Origin: Mammaliicoccus stepanovicii
Lineage (GTDB): Bacteria > Bacillota > Bacilli > Staphylococcales > Staphylococcaceae
Direction: 5' to 3'
Assembly: GCF_002902525.1 (NCBI RefSeq)
Contig: NZ_PPQZ01000032.1
Span: forward strand, 1 to 64,000
DNA: 64,000 bases
Shown: one piece after another, positions 49,569 through 58,231 of the stretch
How the letters are laid out: every line of letters begins with the position of its first letter
Numbering within the stretch: the stretch's first letter is position 1
Notes under the pieces: generated by a model
Told to the model about the DNA's origin: nothing
Seen by the model: only the letters and a program-made list of their open reading frames with translations
The model's database searches: none
Translations under genes and position numbers: made by a program

Positions 49569-49656
49569 ATATGACATCACTCCTTCTCTTACATCTTAGC
49601 ATGCTATGAAAATGTAGCATAATCATTTAAATCGATAATCAGTAAAGAAATAAAAA

Positions 49657-49695
49657 TACACCTGCCACAATATTCTAAGTGTCAGGTGTACTTTA
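49657..49695. terminator. Terminator between UPF0457 and SDR genes
   Basis: The stem TACACCTG(C)CAC/GTG(T)CAGGTGTA has one mismatch and T residues beyond it. Confidence 0.7.
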
Positions 49696-49721
49696 TTATT
49701 AACATAATTTACTTAATAAAT

Positions 49722-49982
49722 TTATTTAGTTAACTCGTTATAAACTTTTTTGTCAGCATGTGTATAAATAATGTATTCTTTGTCATTTGTATCAATTATT
49801 ACACGGTTTGTTTTACCAAATGTTGATCCGATTCTTACGATGTTGTCTTGATCTTCATTAGCTAACGCGTGAATTTCTTGATCTTCTCTAATGTCTTTAA
49901 TTTCATTATTTGGAATTGTAATGTCAGCTACTCTCCATTGAATATGAACTTGATTATCATCTTTAGAAACTCTCATTGCCAT
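49722..49982 (-). CDS. UPF0457 (SunI/YnzG-type PH domain) protein
   Basis: The 86-aa product starts [20 protein letters not shown] and has [21 protein letters not shown] and KVYNELTK, matching the staphylococcal UPF0457 family with a bacterial PH-like fold related to SunI. Function is unknown. The start at 49982 follows AAAAGGATG. Confidence 0.88.
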   Translation of the reverse strand: MAMRVSKDDNQVHIQWRVADITIPNNEIKDIREDQEIHALANEDQDNIVRIGSTFGKTNRVIIDTNDKEYIIYTHADKKVYNELTK

Positions 49983-50189
49983 ATCTAACACATCCTTTTG
50001 TTTGATAGGTACATCATAACGTATTATGAATCCGTTTTCAACCGATAAAATGAAAAATGTGTTATATTTTTAAACTAAATGTGTCATACTATTTATGTCG
50101 GTATTTTTATGCAATATATTGTATAACTATTTACAAAAGTTTTGTTGTGTAGTAGTATTATGATTATAAAAATTAAGGAGTTGGTTTCG

Positions 50190-51208
50190 TTGGGACGAAG
50201 TTATCTATACTAAAAGATTTATCTCAGAAAAGCTTTTTAAAAGAAGTAGACTTTACTAAGAATGAATTAGAATCCATCATTGAGTTATCGGAAGAGTTAA
50301 AATTTAAAGAGCGTCATCAACTACCACATCGTTACTTAAATGGTAAACATCTTGCATTACTATTTGAAAAACAATCTACTAGAACGCGTTCAGCATTTAC
50401 TGTAGCAGCTACAAAAATGGGCGCACATGTATCGTATCTTGGAAAAAATGATTTGCAACTAGGTAAGAAAGAATCAGTACAAGATACTGCAGTCGTATTA
50501 GGATCTATGTTTGATGGAATTGCTTTTAGAGGATTTGAACAGAAAACAGTGGAGGAATTAGCACAGTATTCAAATGTGCCGGTTTGGAATGGTTTAACAA
50601 ATGAATGGCATCCAACACAAATGCTCGCTGACTTTTTAACAATAAAAGAGCACTTTGGAACATACGAAGGAAAAACAGTTACCTTTATTGGAGATGGACG
50701 TAATAATGTTGCGCATTCATTGTTGGTAACAAGTGCTATTTTAGGTGTGAATGTACATATCGTTTCACCTAAATCATTACAACCTGATGAAGAAGTACAA
50801 AAAATGGCTTTATCCATAAGTAAAACATCAGGGAGTGAAGTCGTCGTAACGGATAATATTCAAGAAGGAATCTATTCAAGTGATGTCATCTATACTGATG
50901 TTTGGTGCTCTATGGGTGAGGAAGATCAGTTAGAAAAGCGTTTTGAGTTATTAAAAGATTACCAAGTAAACCAACATTTAATCAATTTAACAGGTAAAAA
51001 TAATACACTATTTCTACATTGCTTACCTGCAATACATGATTTAAACACAGAAATGGGTCAATTATGTTTTGAGAAATTCGGTGTCACATGCATGGAAGTT
51101 ACAGATGACGTGTTTAAGTCAGATTATTCAAAAGTATTTCAACAAGCAGAAAATAGAATGCATACAATAAAAGCATTATTAGCTATCACATGTGGTGAAC
51201 TATTTTAA
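50190..51208 (+). CDS. Ornithine carbamoyltransferase, start region irregular
   Basis: The product is a full-length OTC (about 337 aa): [14 protein letters not shown] (carbamoyl-phosphate site), [40 protein letters not shown] and [10 protein letters not shown]. It makes citrulline from ornithine and carbamoyl phosphate. No ATG, GTG or TTG lies in frame from the TAA at 50174 to ATG 50417, which would remove about 75 residues including the STRTR motif. A TTG at 50190, nine bases after AAGGAG, is out of frame by one base across a GGG run (50192-50194). A one-base loss, a sequencing error or a non-standard start are options. argF versus arcB is undecided. Confidence 0.8.
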
Positions 51209-51227
51209 AGTAAAACACAAGTACAAT

Positions 51228-51275
51228 AAAAAAAGTATCCTCATTTAATTTCATTCAAATGAGGATACTTTTTTT
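51228..51275. terminator. Terminator between OTC and rarD-like genes
   Basis: A 17-bp stem AAAAAGTATCCTCATTT/AAATGAGGATACTTTTT sits between convergent genes. Confidence 0.88.
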
Positions 51276-51342
51276 ATTATAAGTTGATAATTTATTACTC
51301 ACTACATATAAATAAGATTCTGAGATATAGACTTCTGATAGC

Positions 51343-52248
51343 TTACTTAATGAGTTTTTTTCTATTATGTGAAAGTTCGATATATTTTGAGTAGCTATAA
51401 ATAATAATACCTGCCCAAATAAATAGAAATGTTATCAATTGCTGTATATCAAAATGTTCATTTAGTAAGAATACGCCTAAAATAAACATAATAGTAGGTC
51501 CAATATATTGGATGAATCCTGTAAGTGATAACGGAATCCTTCTAGCGCCAGCACTGAAAAGTATAAGTGGTACGGCTGTCACAACGCCTGATAATAATAA
51601 CCAGCCACTTGATGCATTCATACCAAATGTGACTGAATCTGTTTCGGATAAATAATAAATATAAATCAAAGCAGCTGGTAATGTGACAATACATTCAATG
51701 GTTATACTACTAAATGCATCAATATCCACGACTTTCTTAATTAATCCATAAAGTGCAAAGGATGAGGCTAATAGGATGGATGTATAAGGGAATACGCCAA
51801 CTTGTAATGTCATATACATAACGCCTACAAATGCGAGGAATATCGCAATCCATTGTAATTTTGAAAATCTTTCCCCTAAAAAGATAAAGGCTAGGAATAT
51901 ACTCATCAACGGATTGATATAATATCCGAGGCTTGCTTGAAGGACATGGTGATTATTTACTGCCCATATAAATGTACCCCAATTGATCGTTATGATATAA
52001 GCAGCAGCAATAATAGCTATAAACATTTTTTTATTTTTAAAGAGTTTAATCGTCGCATTTTTAAACATTGTCAATTGCCCTGTGAAAGTAAGTAGCAGCA
52101 GCATAAAAACTGCAGACCAAATAATACGATGAGCAAGTATTTCAAATGGTCCTATTTCATTTACGATGTTCCAATAAAGTGGGAGCACACCCCAAAGTAC
52201 ATATGCTAATGATGCATAAATTATGCCTTTTTTAGTTTCTTGTATCAT
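51343..52248 (-). CDS. rarD: EamA/RarD family transporter
   Basis: This 301-aa protein has ten hydrophobic segments. It starts GIIYASLAYVLWGVLPLYWN and contains EILAHRIIWSAVFML, NHHVLQASLGYYINPLMS and RRIPLSLTGFIQYIGPT, all features of RarD (chloramphenicol-sensitive protein) transporters. The substrate is unknown. The ATG follows the hutG stop directly, so the two are in one operon. Confidence 0.88.
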   Translation of the reverse strand: MIQETKKGIIYASLAYVLWGVLPLYWNIVNEIGPFEILAHRIIWSAVFMLLLLTFTGQLTMFKNATIKLFKNKKMFIAIIAAAYIITINWGTFIWAVNNHHVLQASLGYYINPLMSIFLAFIFLGERFSKLQWIAIFLAFVGVMYMTLQVGVFPYTSILLASSFALYGLIKKVVDIDAFSSITIECIVTLPAALIYIYYLSETDSVTFGMNASSGWLLLSGVVTAVPLILFSAGARRIPLSLTGFIQYIGPTIMFILGVFLLNEHFDIQQLITFLFIWAGIIIYSYSKYIELSHNRKKLIK

Positions 52249-53238
52249 TTAAAACTCCATCTGTGATTGTATGACTTCGGCTTGATCGTGATAAACATTT
52301 GATGCAAGGTTAGCTAAAAGTCTTGATGTCCGATTATCAATATCAAATCTTGGTGATAATTCGGCAATACTTAAACTAGCACTTTTATTTGATTGAGTGA
52401 CAAGTTGTAAAATTGTCTGAACAATGTGAGGTTGTAGTCCCATAATGCAAGGTGCACTTACAGCTGGAGCATAACTCACATCAATAGAATCGGTGCAAAG
52501 TGTTATTAGAATTTCATCGTATTCTTCAATAAAGGCATTAATTGATGTAATGGTTTCAATCGACAAATGGCTTCTTAGTTGATCTTCCATAATATAATGT
52601 ACACCATATTGATCCGCTCTATCAAAAAGTGCTTTAGTATTTCCATTTTTCTGTATACCTAATACAAAATAACCTACTTGGTCATCTTGATCTAATATTT
52701 GTTTGAACATTGTTCCTGAAGAAGGTTTTTCGTCATAATCACGCATATCAAAATGAGCGTCTATATTTATAATGCCGATTTTTTTATTCTTGTTTGCTTT
52801 TCGAACACCAAGATAGTGACCATAAAGGACTTCGTGACCACCACCTATAATGACAGTGAATTGATTATGTAATAAAATTTGTGACAATTTATCTCCTAGT
52901 TCTTCCTGAGCAGCTTCTAGTTTTGTTTGATTACAGACTACATTACCATAATCAGTTAAATGTAAATATTCATTATGAATAGGAAGAGGGCTTAATGATT
53001 TTCTGAATTGTTTTGGACCATCAACAGCACCCGTTCTACCATTATTTCTAGCAACACCTTCGTCACATTCAAATCCTATAAGTGCCATGTTTATTTGATT
53101 ATCAAATTCTTGTTTAGGTTGTATGTTTTGTTTTTTAAAATCTATTGTATCTACAACTTGATGGAATCTAAACGCTGATCGCAAAGTTGCACTATCAGTT
53201 CTACCAGTCCATTCATCCTTTTGAACATCTTTATACAT
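52249..53238 (-). CDS. hutG: Formimidoylglutamase
   Basis: This 329-aa ureohydrolase-fold protein has metal-binding motifs GGGHEVLYGH, NIDAHFDMR and the C-terminal TDSIDVSYAPAVSAPC. YLHLTDYGNVVCNQT and GRTGAVDGPKQFRKSL agree with HutG of Bacilli, which hydrolyses N-formimino-glutamate to glutamate in histidine breakdown. The other hut genes are not here. The rest of the arginase family (agmatinase, arginase) is less likely. Confidence 0.85.
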   Translation of the reverse strand: MYKDVQKDEWTGRTDSATLRSAFRFHQVVDTIDFKKQNIQPKQEFDNQINMALIGFECDEGVARNNGRTGAVDGPKQFRKSLSPLPIHNEYLHLTDYGNVVCNQTKLEAAQEELGDKLSQILLHNQFTVIIGGGHEVLYGHYLGVRKANKNKKIGIINIDAHFDMRDYDEKPSSGTMFKQILDQDDQVGYFVLGIQKNGNTKALFDRADQYGVHYIMEDQLRSHLSIETITSINAFIEEYDEILITLCTDSIDVSYAPAVSAPCIMGLQPHIVQTILQLVTQSNKSASLSIAELSPRFDIDNRTSRLLANLASNVYHDQAEVIQSQMEF

Positions 53239-53395
53239 ATATAATACCTCCTCAATAAATACATTAATTTTTACTAATAATAGTTTATCATGTATGATAT
53301 CCTTATGTTTTAATAATTGCTTAACTTTTATAGGAAAGAAGTGTCTTTTAATGAATAGAAAGAAAAATAAAGCAAAAAGGCCAAGGAGTGATTCA

Positions 53396-54067
53396 ATGAA
53401 AAAGGTATATGGTCTCTTAGCAATTTGCTTATTATTTCTAGTAGCATGTGATTATCAGACTTCTAAGAGTACTGGAAGTGAAACGAATAAAGATTCTTCT
53501 GAATCGAAGATATCTAAGAAGAAAACAACTGAAACCACGACAGAAGAGCGCAAAAGTACAAATAATAAAAACAACAAGCAATCACAAGATAATAGTAATG
53601 AAACGAGTAAAGGTGAAACATCAGAAGAAATACCAGTAGAAGAAAATGTGAATAGCGTTAAACCTAATAAAAATTATGATCCGAATGAAATTGATCCGAG
53701 AACATATACTATAGCAAGAAATTGTTTGCTGAATCAAGGTAATTCACAGACGGAATGTAATGAGGTAGAGAATACGATAGAATTTACTAGAGCTTGGCAA
53801 AACTTAAGTCATGATGGTTATTTATGTGATGATACAGGATGCAGTTTGCCTGAAGAAAATCAACATCAAACACAAGATAACACAACTAAGGAAACGCCTC
53901 ATAACAATACTCAATCAAATTCAAATGAAATCTCTACAGAGGAGAATACAATAGAAAATCAAAATAATAAGCGTGAGCCGCAACAAAATAATAATCAAAA
54001 TCAACCTTCTAAAAATGAACAATACAATGATAAGGCTCAGCAAAATATAAATAAAGAAGCAAGTTAA
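53396..54067 (+). CDS. Asn/Gln-rich lipoprotein with a four-cysteine core
   Basis: The product (223 aa) has a lipobox LVAC with C18 as the lipidated residue. Ser/Thr/Lys-rich and Asn/Gln-rich low-complexity linkers surround a compact core at about 93-152 (DPRTYTIARNC, SQTECNEVENTIEFTRAW, GYLCDDTGCS). The core has C110, C121, C144 and C149, which could form two disulphides outside the cell. Family not recognised. I start at ATG 53396 after AAGGAG; the longer frame adds a basic segment before the signal peptide. Confidence 0.75.
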   Translation: MKKVYGLLAICLLFLVACDYQTSKSTGSETNKDSSESKISKKKTTETTTEERKSTNNKNNKQSQDNSNETSKGETSEEIPVEENVNSVKPNKNYDPNEIDPRTYTIARNCLLNQGNSQTECNEVENTIEFTRAWQNLSHDGYLCDDTGCSLPEENQHQTQDNTTKETPHNNTQSNSNEISTEENTIENQNNKREPQQNNNQNQPSKNEQYNDKAQQNINKEAS

Positions 54068-54069
54068 CC

Positions 54070-54104
54070 AAAAAGCGTTCGTCTAAAATAGACGAACGCT
54101 TTTT
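54070..54104 (+). terminator. Terminator of the lipoprotein gene
   Basis: A 16-bp perfect stem AAAAAGCGTTCGTCTA/TAGACGAACGCTTTTT has a three-base loop. Confidence 0.9.
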
Positions 54105-54344
54105 AGTGTGAAATAAGGGGGTTATTTCAACAATGGTATAGGGTTATGTTTAATATGACTTACAATGTCATTTTAACAGGTGTGTTAAACAAATCAATAC
54201 TTTTGTGATTACTTTCACATTTTTGTCATCTGAGGTTTGTTCGCGTGACTTTAATCACGTTGATGTCACAATATGTTCGTGTCTATGTTCGTCTTTTGTG
54301 GTAAAATAAAAATAATTAAAAATAAGAAAAGAGGCACACCTTAT

Positions 54345-54836
54345 ATGACTGGGAAAACACATCTAGCTTGCGGTATATTCATCGGGTCATCATTAAGTAT
54401 TTATTATGGAGAGGACATTTTTACGACATTTACAATAATCAGTTTATGTGGCGTTTCAAGTTTAGTGCCAGATATATGCCATTTCAAAAGTAATCTTGGG
54501 AAGAAAATATTTCCAATAAGCTTTATTATTCGATTGATTTTTGGACATCGGACGTTTACACATTCGATACTGTTTTTATTTCTTATATATTTAGGTTTAA
54601 ATTCAATCAGTGCGCCAGAGCCATATCTTGTCTCAATTTTGTTGGGGATGCTTTCTCATATCGTTTTAGATATGTTAACACCTAGAGGCGTTAAATTGTT
54701 TTATCCTATAAATAAATCTGTGAAATTACCAATTGTATTTAAAACAGGGGGAGTAGTTGATTTAAGTTTGTCCACTGCTTTTACTGTTATCACAATTGTG
54801 ATTTGGTGGAAAGACATATATTCCATGTTTATATAA
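54345..54836 (+). CDS. YdjM/DUF457 membrane-bound metal-dependent hydrolase-like
   Basis: The product (163 aa) starts MTGKTHLACGIFIGSSLSI and has LVPDICHFKSNLGKK, FGHRTFTHSILFLF and GMLSHIVLDMLTPRGVKLFYP, the His/Asp pattern of YdjM-type membrane proteins. In B. subtilis and E. coli relatives are DNA-damage or envelope linked; the role here is unknown. The ATG at 54345 follows AAGAGGC. Confidence 0.85.
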   Translation: MTGKTHLACGIFIGSSLSIYYGEDIFTTFTIISLCGVSSLVPDICHFKSNLGKKIFPISFIIRLIFGHRTFTHSILFLFLIYLGLNSISAPEPYLVSILLGMLSHIVLDMLTPRGVKLFYPINKSVKLPIVFKTGGVVDLSLSTAFTVITIVIWWKDIYSMFI

Positions 54837-54865
54837 ATATAATTTGGACATAATTTATTTATAAA

Positions 54866-54911
54866 CGTGAAATGCGGTCCAGATAAATGATTATGTGGTC
54901 CGCATTTTCAC
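54866..54911 (+). terminator. Hairpin after the YdjM-like gene
   Basis: GTGAAATGCGG pairs with CCGCATTTTCAC (one bulge) and T-rich sequence follows. Confidence 0.65.
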
Positions 54912-54964
54912 TTTTATTCAATCTCGTTATTCTGCTATTCTAAACTTACTTCTAATCAAAAATA

Positions 54965-55000
54965 GACACCCTTATCAAATCTTACGATTTTAAGGGTGTC
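54965..55000 (-). terminator. Terminator of the 50-aa charged protein gene
   Basis: A 10-bp stem GACACCCTTA/TAAGGGTGTC lies between convergent genes. Confidence 0.7.
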
Positions 55001-55045
55001 ATCATTTTTGTACGAAGTCAAAAACGCTTTTGTTCAGCTTCGTTA

Positions 55046-55198
55046 TTATTTACCGAATTTACCTTTTAAATCTTCGCCTTTGTCTTTAGCGAAATCTTTA
55101 CCTTTTTCAGTATACTCGTCTTTATTTTCGTTTACGTGATCCTTACCTTTTTCTACTGCTTTGTCTTTTGCGTCGTTAAATTTGTCTCCTAAACTCAT
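55046..55198 (-). CDS. 50-aa highly charged stress-type protein
   Basis: A 50-codon gene follows AAGGAGG, 8 bases before the ATG at 55196-55198. The product is almost entirely Lys, Asp, Glu, Gly and Ala with internal repeats (AKDKAVEKGKDHV, TEKGKDFAKDKGEDL) and ends KGKFGK. The composition is like CsbD or LEA-type stress proteins and small antitoxin-like MT0933 proteins; I cannot choose between these. There is no cysteine, and the only Trp/Tyr is one Tyr. Probably a stress-induced soluble protein. Confidence 0.75.
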   Translation of the reverse strand: MSLGDKFNDAKDKAVEKGKDHVNENKDEYTEKGKDFAKDKGEDLKGKFGK

Positions 55199-55378
55199 AA
55201 TAAAATCCTCCTTGGCCTATTAGAAATAGGAATATTTGTGCTTTTAATCAACACATTATTACTTTTACCCTTTAAAATTATTAATAATCATTTAAATTTA
55301 ATTATTTTTGTGATATTTTTAGACAAATCATGCTAAAGTCGTATAATGAGAATGAAACAAATATTCGGAGGTATTATA

Positions 55379-56566
55379 ATGTTGGACGAAACAATTTTGA
55401 AAAATCATGGTCAAGAACACTTATTAGAGTATTGTAAATTGATGAGTCAAAGTGAAAAAGAACAATTAGAATTGGATATAAATAGATTAGATTTAGATGA
55501 AATTGATGCTTTGTATAAAGAAGTATATTTGAATAGAAAACCAATTGAAGTGGCAGAAGATGTTGAGCAAGTCAATTATGATAAAAAAGAAAATTTAGAT
55601 GACAAAACTTTAAAAGAATATAAATCTCTAGGCATTAATGCGATTAAAGAAGGTAAATTTGCAGTATTGCTCATGGCAGGTGGCCAAGGAACTAGATTAG
55701 GTCATAAAGGTCCGAAAGGGACGTTTACTTTTAATGATAAAAGTTTATTTGAACGTCAAGCTGAACAGCTTCGACAACTAGTTGAAGAAACAGGAACACC
55801 AATTCATTGGTACATTATGACTAGTGATGTAAACCATAAAGATACGCTTGCTTATTTCTTAGAAAAAAATTATTTTGATTATGATGAATCATATATTCAT
55901 TTCTTTAAGCAAGATCACATCGTAGCACTAACTACAGAAGGTAAGTTGATCTTAGATACAGACAAACATATTATGCATACACCAAATGGAAATGGTGGTG
56001 TGTTTAAATCACTAGAAAATAATAAAATATTATCAGAAATTAAAGAACTGGGCATTGAATATTTATTCCTTAATAATATTGATAATGCTTTAGTGAAAGT
56101 TTTGGATCCTGAATTTGTAGGATACACAGTGGAACACAATGCGGATGTAACAACGAAGTCAATCCAAGCACATCCAGGTGAAAAAGTGGGCAGACTTGTT
56201 TCTATAGATGGTAAGAAACAAGTTCTAGAATATTCAGAGTTATCCTCTGAAGATGTAGATCGACTTCAAAATGCAAATATTGGCATCCATGTATTCAAAG
56301 TTGACTTTCTAATCGAATCAGCTTCGAAAGCATTGCCATATCATTTAGCAATTAAAAAATTAAAACAACTTGATGAAGATTTTAGTGTTGTTGAAGTAGA
56401 ATCATTGAAATTTGAATTATTCTATTTTGATATTTTCCAATATGCTCAATCATTCTCGACTTTACAAGTAGATAGAAATAAAGAGTTCAGTCCATTAAAG
56501 AATAAAGAAGGACAAGATAGTATTGAAACAGCTAAAAGAGATTTAGAAATTAATCATTTATTATAA
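55379..56566 (+). CDS. UDPGP-type uridylyltransferase
   Basis: The product (395 aa) has the nucleotidyltransferase loop LLMAGGQGTRLGHKGPKG, then HFFKQDHIVAL, TPNGNGGVFKSL, FLNNIDNALVKVLDP and GRLVSIDGKKQVLEYSEL. This is the eukaryote-type UDP-sugar pyrophosphorylase family. It probably makes UDP-GlcNAc or UDP-glucose, but the sugar is not proven. The start at 55379 follows CGGAGG and gives the same length as the S. aureus counterpart I remember. Confidence 0.88.
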   Translation: MLDETILKNHGQEHLLEYCKLMSQSEKEQLELDINRLDLDEIDALYKEVYLNRKPIEVAEDVEQVNYDKKENLDDKTLKEYKSLGINAIKEGKFAVLLMAGGQGTRLGHKGPKGTFTFNDKSLFERQAEQLRQLVEETGTPIHWYIMTSDVNHKDTLAYFLEKNYFDYDESYIHFFKQDHIVALTTEGKLILDTDKHIMHTPNGNGGVFKSLENNKILSEIKELGIEYLFLNNIDNALVKVLDPEFVGYTVEHNADVTTKSIQAHPGEKVGRLVSIDGKKQVLEYSELSSEDVDRLQNANIGIHVFKVDFLIESASKALPYHLAIKKLKQLDEDFSVVEVESLKFELFYFDIFQYAQSFSTLQVDRNKEFSPLKNKEGQDSIETAKRDLEINHLL

Positions 56567-56579
56567 AAGAGGTACTTGA

Positions 56580-57278
56580 ATGGATCAAATTAAAAATGCA
56601 CAATCACATCAAGGAAAATCAGAAAAAGTAAAAGAAGCGTTCAAAGATATTATGCCACTATCTTTTGGAGAAGAAGTGGGTAATGCTGTGTCTCATGGTA
56701 TACCAGCGTTTATCTTGTTATTCTTCTTACCGTATGCAGCAGTTGAAAGTTATATACAAGATGGTGCGCTTAAATCGACAAGTGTTTCAATATATATAAT
56801 TAGTATTATGCTTATGTTTTTATCATCAGCAATTTATCACTCGATGTCGTCATCTTCACCTCAGAAATATATATTGAGAATTATTGATCATAGTATGATT
56901 TATATAGCAATTTGTGGGACATACACGCCAATTGCCTTATCGTTAGTAGGCGGCTGGTTAGGCTGGGTTATAATGGCTGTCCAATGGGGAATTACAATTT
57001 GGGGTATCATTTATAAATCTACAGCTAAAAATGTTAATCATAAATTAAGTTTAGCTATGTATCTCATCATGGGGTGGATGTGTGTATTGATGTTACCATC
57101 AATATTTAATAAAGCTTCAATTATATTTATGGTATTTATATTATTAGGTGGTATCAGCTATACAGTTGGAGCATGGTTCTATGCTCAAAAAGATAGAAAA
57201 TATTTTCATATGATTTGGCATTTCTTTATTTTGATTGCTTCTATATTCCATTTTCTCGCAATTATGTACTTTATGTAG
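56580..57278 (+). CDS. Hemolysin III / PAQR family membrane protein
   Basis: This 232-aa protein has seven TMs and family signatures EVGNAVSHGIPAFILL, SSAIYHSM, IDHSMIYIAICGTYTP and KYFHMIWHFFILIASIFHF, with conserved Ser/His/Asp/His residues for a metal-dependent active site. The role is uncertain, and the haemolysin name is historical. It lies 13 bp behind the UDPGP gene. Confidence 0.9.
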   Translation: MDQIKNAQSHQGKSEKVKEAFKDIMPLSFGEEVGNAVSHGIPAFILLFFLPYAAVESYIQDGALKSTSVSIYIISIMLMFLSSAIYHSMSSSSPQKYILRIIDHSMIYIAICGTYTPIALSLVGGWLGWVIMAVQWGITIWGIIYKSTAKNVNHKLSLAMYLIMGWMCVLMLPSIFNKASIIFMVFILLGGISYTVGAWFYAQKDRKYFHMIWHFFILIASIFHFLAIMYFM

Positions 57279-57288
57279 GAGGTAGCAT

Positions 57289-57531
57289 ATGAACTATCGA
57301 TTATATAATATGGTTCTAGTTGTTCTTATTTTAATTCAAGGTTATTTCTTTTATTACTTTGTTTTTGGTGAAGGTAAACAAGGTGGCTTGCAATTTATGG
57401 GCATTGTTTCTTTAATATTTGGACTGTGCTTAATCTATATTTTGATTTTACTAAGAAGACATAAACAAAGAAATGATCAACAAACATTCAATGAACACTT
57501 GAAAAATGGAGAGCATAGAAGGTTGAAATAA
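57289..57531 (+). CDS. Small two-TM membrane protein
   Basis: This 80-aa protein has two hydrophobic helices (LYNMVLVVLILIQGYFFYYFVF and LQFMGIVSLIFGLCLIYILILL) and a basic C-terminal tail. It follows the PAQR gene by 10 bp behind AGGAGG, so it is probably the third gene of that operon. Family not recognised. Confidence 0.75.
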   Translation: MNYRLYNMVLVVLILIQGYFFYYFVFGEGKQGGLQFMGIVSLIFGLCLIYILILLRRHKQRNDQQTFNEHLKNGEHRRLK

Positions 57532-57566
57532 ATATTAAATATACTAAAAATAATACGTCCTATAAA

Positions 57567-57600
57567 CGCCAACAAGGTCACTGACTTTGTTGGTATTTTT
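57567..57600 (+). terminator. Terminator after the PAQR operon
   Basis: The stem CCAACAAGGTC/GACTTTGTTGG with an ACT loop is followed by ATTTTTT. Confidence 0.85.
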
Positions 57601-57706
57601 TATGAATGAAACGTTCTCTTTAATTTAACTTATTTATAACATTACTTTTTAGTAAATAGGGTAAAGATAAGCATCATGTATTATTCAAATTAAAGGGGGA
57701 TTTAAG

Positions 57707-58111
57707 ATGTCTGAAGATAAAAACAATCAAGCTTTTAATCGTGAATCGTTAAATAAGGAAGATGAATTGCATGGAGATAAGGTAGAAGAGAGATTTGGAA
57801 ATGAAAATGTAAATCAAGCAGATGATCGTTTCTTAGATATGTCACAAGACGAAGTTAAAGGTAAAAATCAAATTGAAGAAAAATTGTTTAAAGCTATTGA
57901 TGACATCAAGAAGAATGGTGCGACGTTAGAAAAACAACGAAATGTTACGGAATTTCACAAAGAATGGTTAACGTATAGTTGGCCAAATTATACTGAAGAA
58001 AAACATCTCGAGATGATAAATATGTATGAAGCAGATACGCGCTACCGTGAATATTTTGGCGAAGAAGGATCCGAAATCTTAATTGTTGCTGTTAAGCATA
58101 TTTTAACCTAA
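57707..58111 (+). CDS. Stand-alone TipAS-like ligand-binding domain protein
   Basis: This 134-aa protein has a charged, probably disordered N-terminus (about 1-50) and a C-terminal helical domain: FHKEWLTYSWPNYTEEKHLEMINMY, then ADTRYREYFGEEGSEIL. This is the TipAS pattern found at the C-terminus of MerR-type TipA regulators that bind thiopeptides. There is no DNA-binding domain, so it could sequester ligands or have another use. GGGGGA precedes the ATG. Monocistronic. Confidence 0.7.
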   Translation: MSEDKNNQAFNRESLNKEDELHGDKVEERFGNENVNQADDRFLDMSQDEVKGKNQIEEKLFKAIDDIKKNGATLEKQRNVTEFHKEWLTYSWPNYTEEKHLEMINMYEADTRYREYFGEEGSEILIVAVKHILT

Positions 58112-58149
58112 TTTTATTTATAAAGGATTTCGTGTTTATCAATAAATTG

Positions 58150-58179
58150 AAAGACATCGGTTTAATCGGTGTCTTTTTT
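58150..58179 (+). terminator. Terminator after the TipAS-like gene
   Basis: The stem AAAGACATCG/CGGTGTCTTT (one G-T pair) is followed by T residues. Confidence 0.8.
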
Positions 58180-58231
58180 AGTTTTAAATATGTAAAATTA
58201 ACTAAAGTCATTTTTACGAGGAGAAGTCACT

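Noticed and set aside
50108..50125. TATGCAATATATTGTATA as an ArgR box before the OTC gene
   Set aside because: It is a near palindrome but fits the ArgR consensus poorly, so not listed as a site.
55255..55300. GGGTAA as a sigma-B -10 for the 50-aa gene
   Set aside because: No matching GTTT-type -35 at the right distance on the minus strand.
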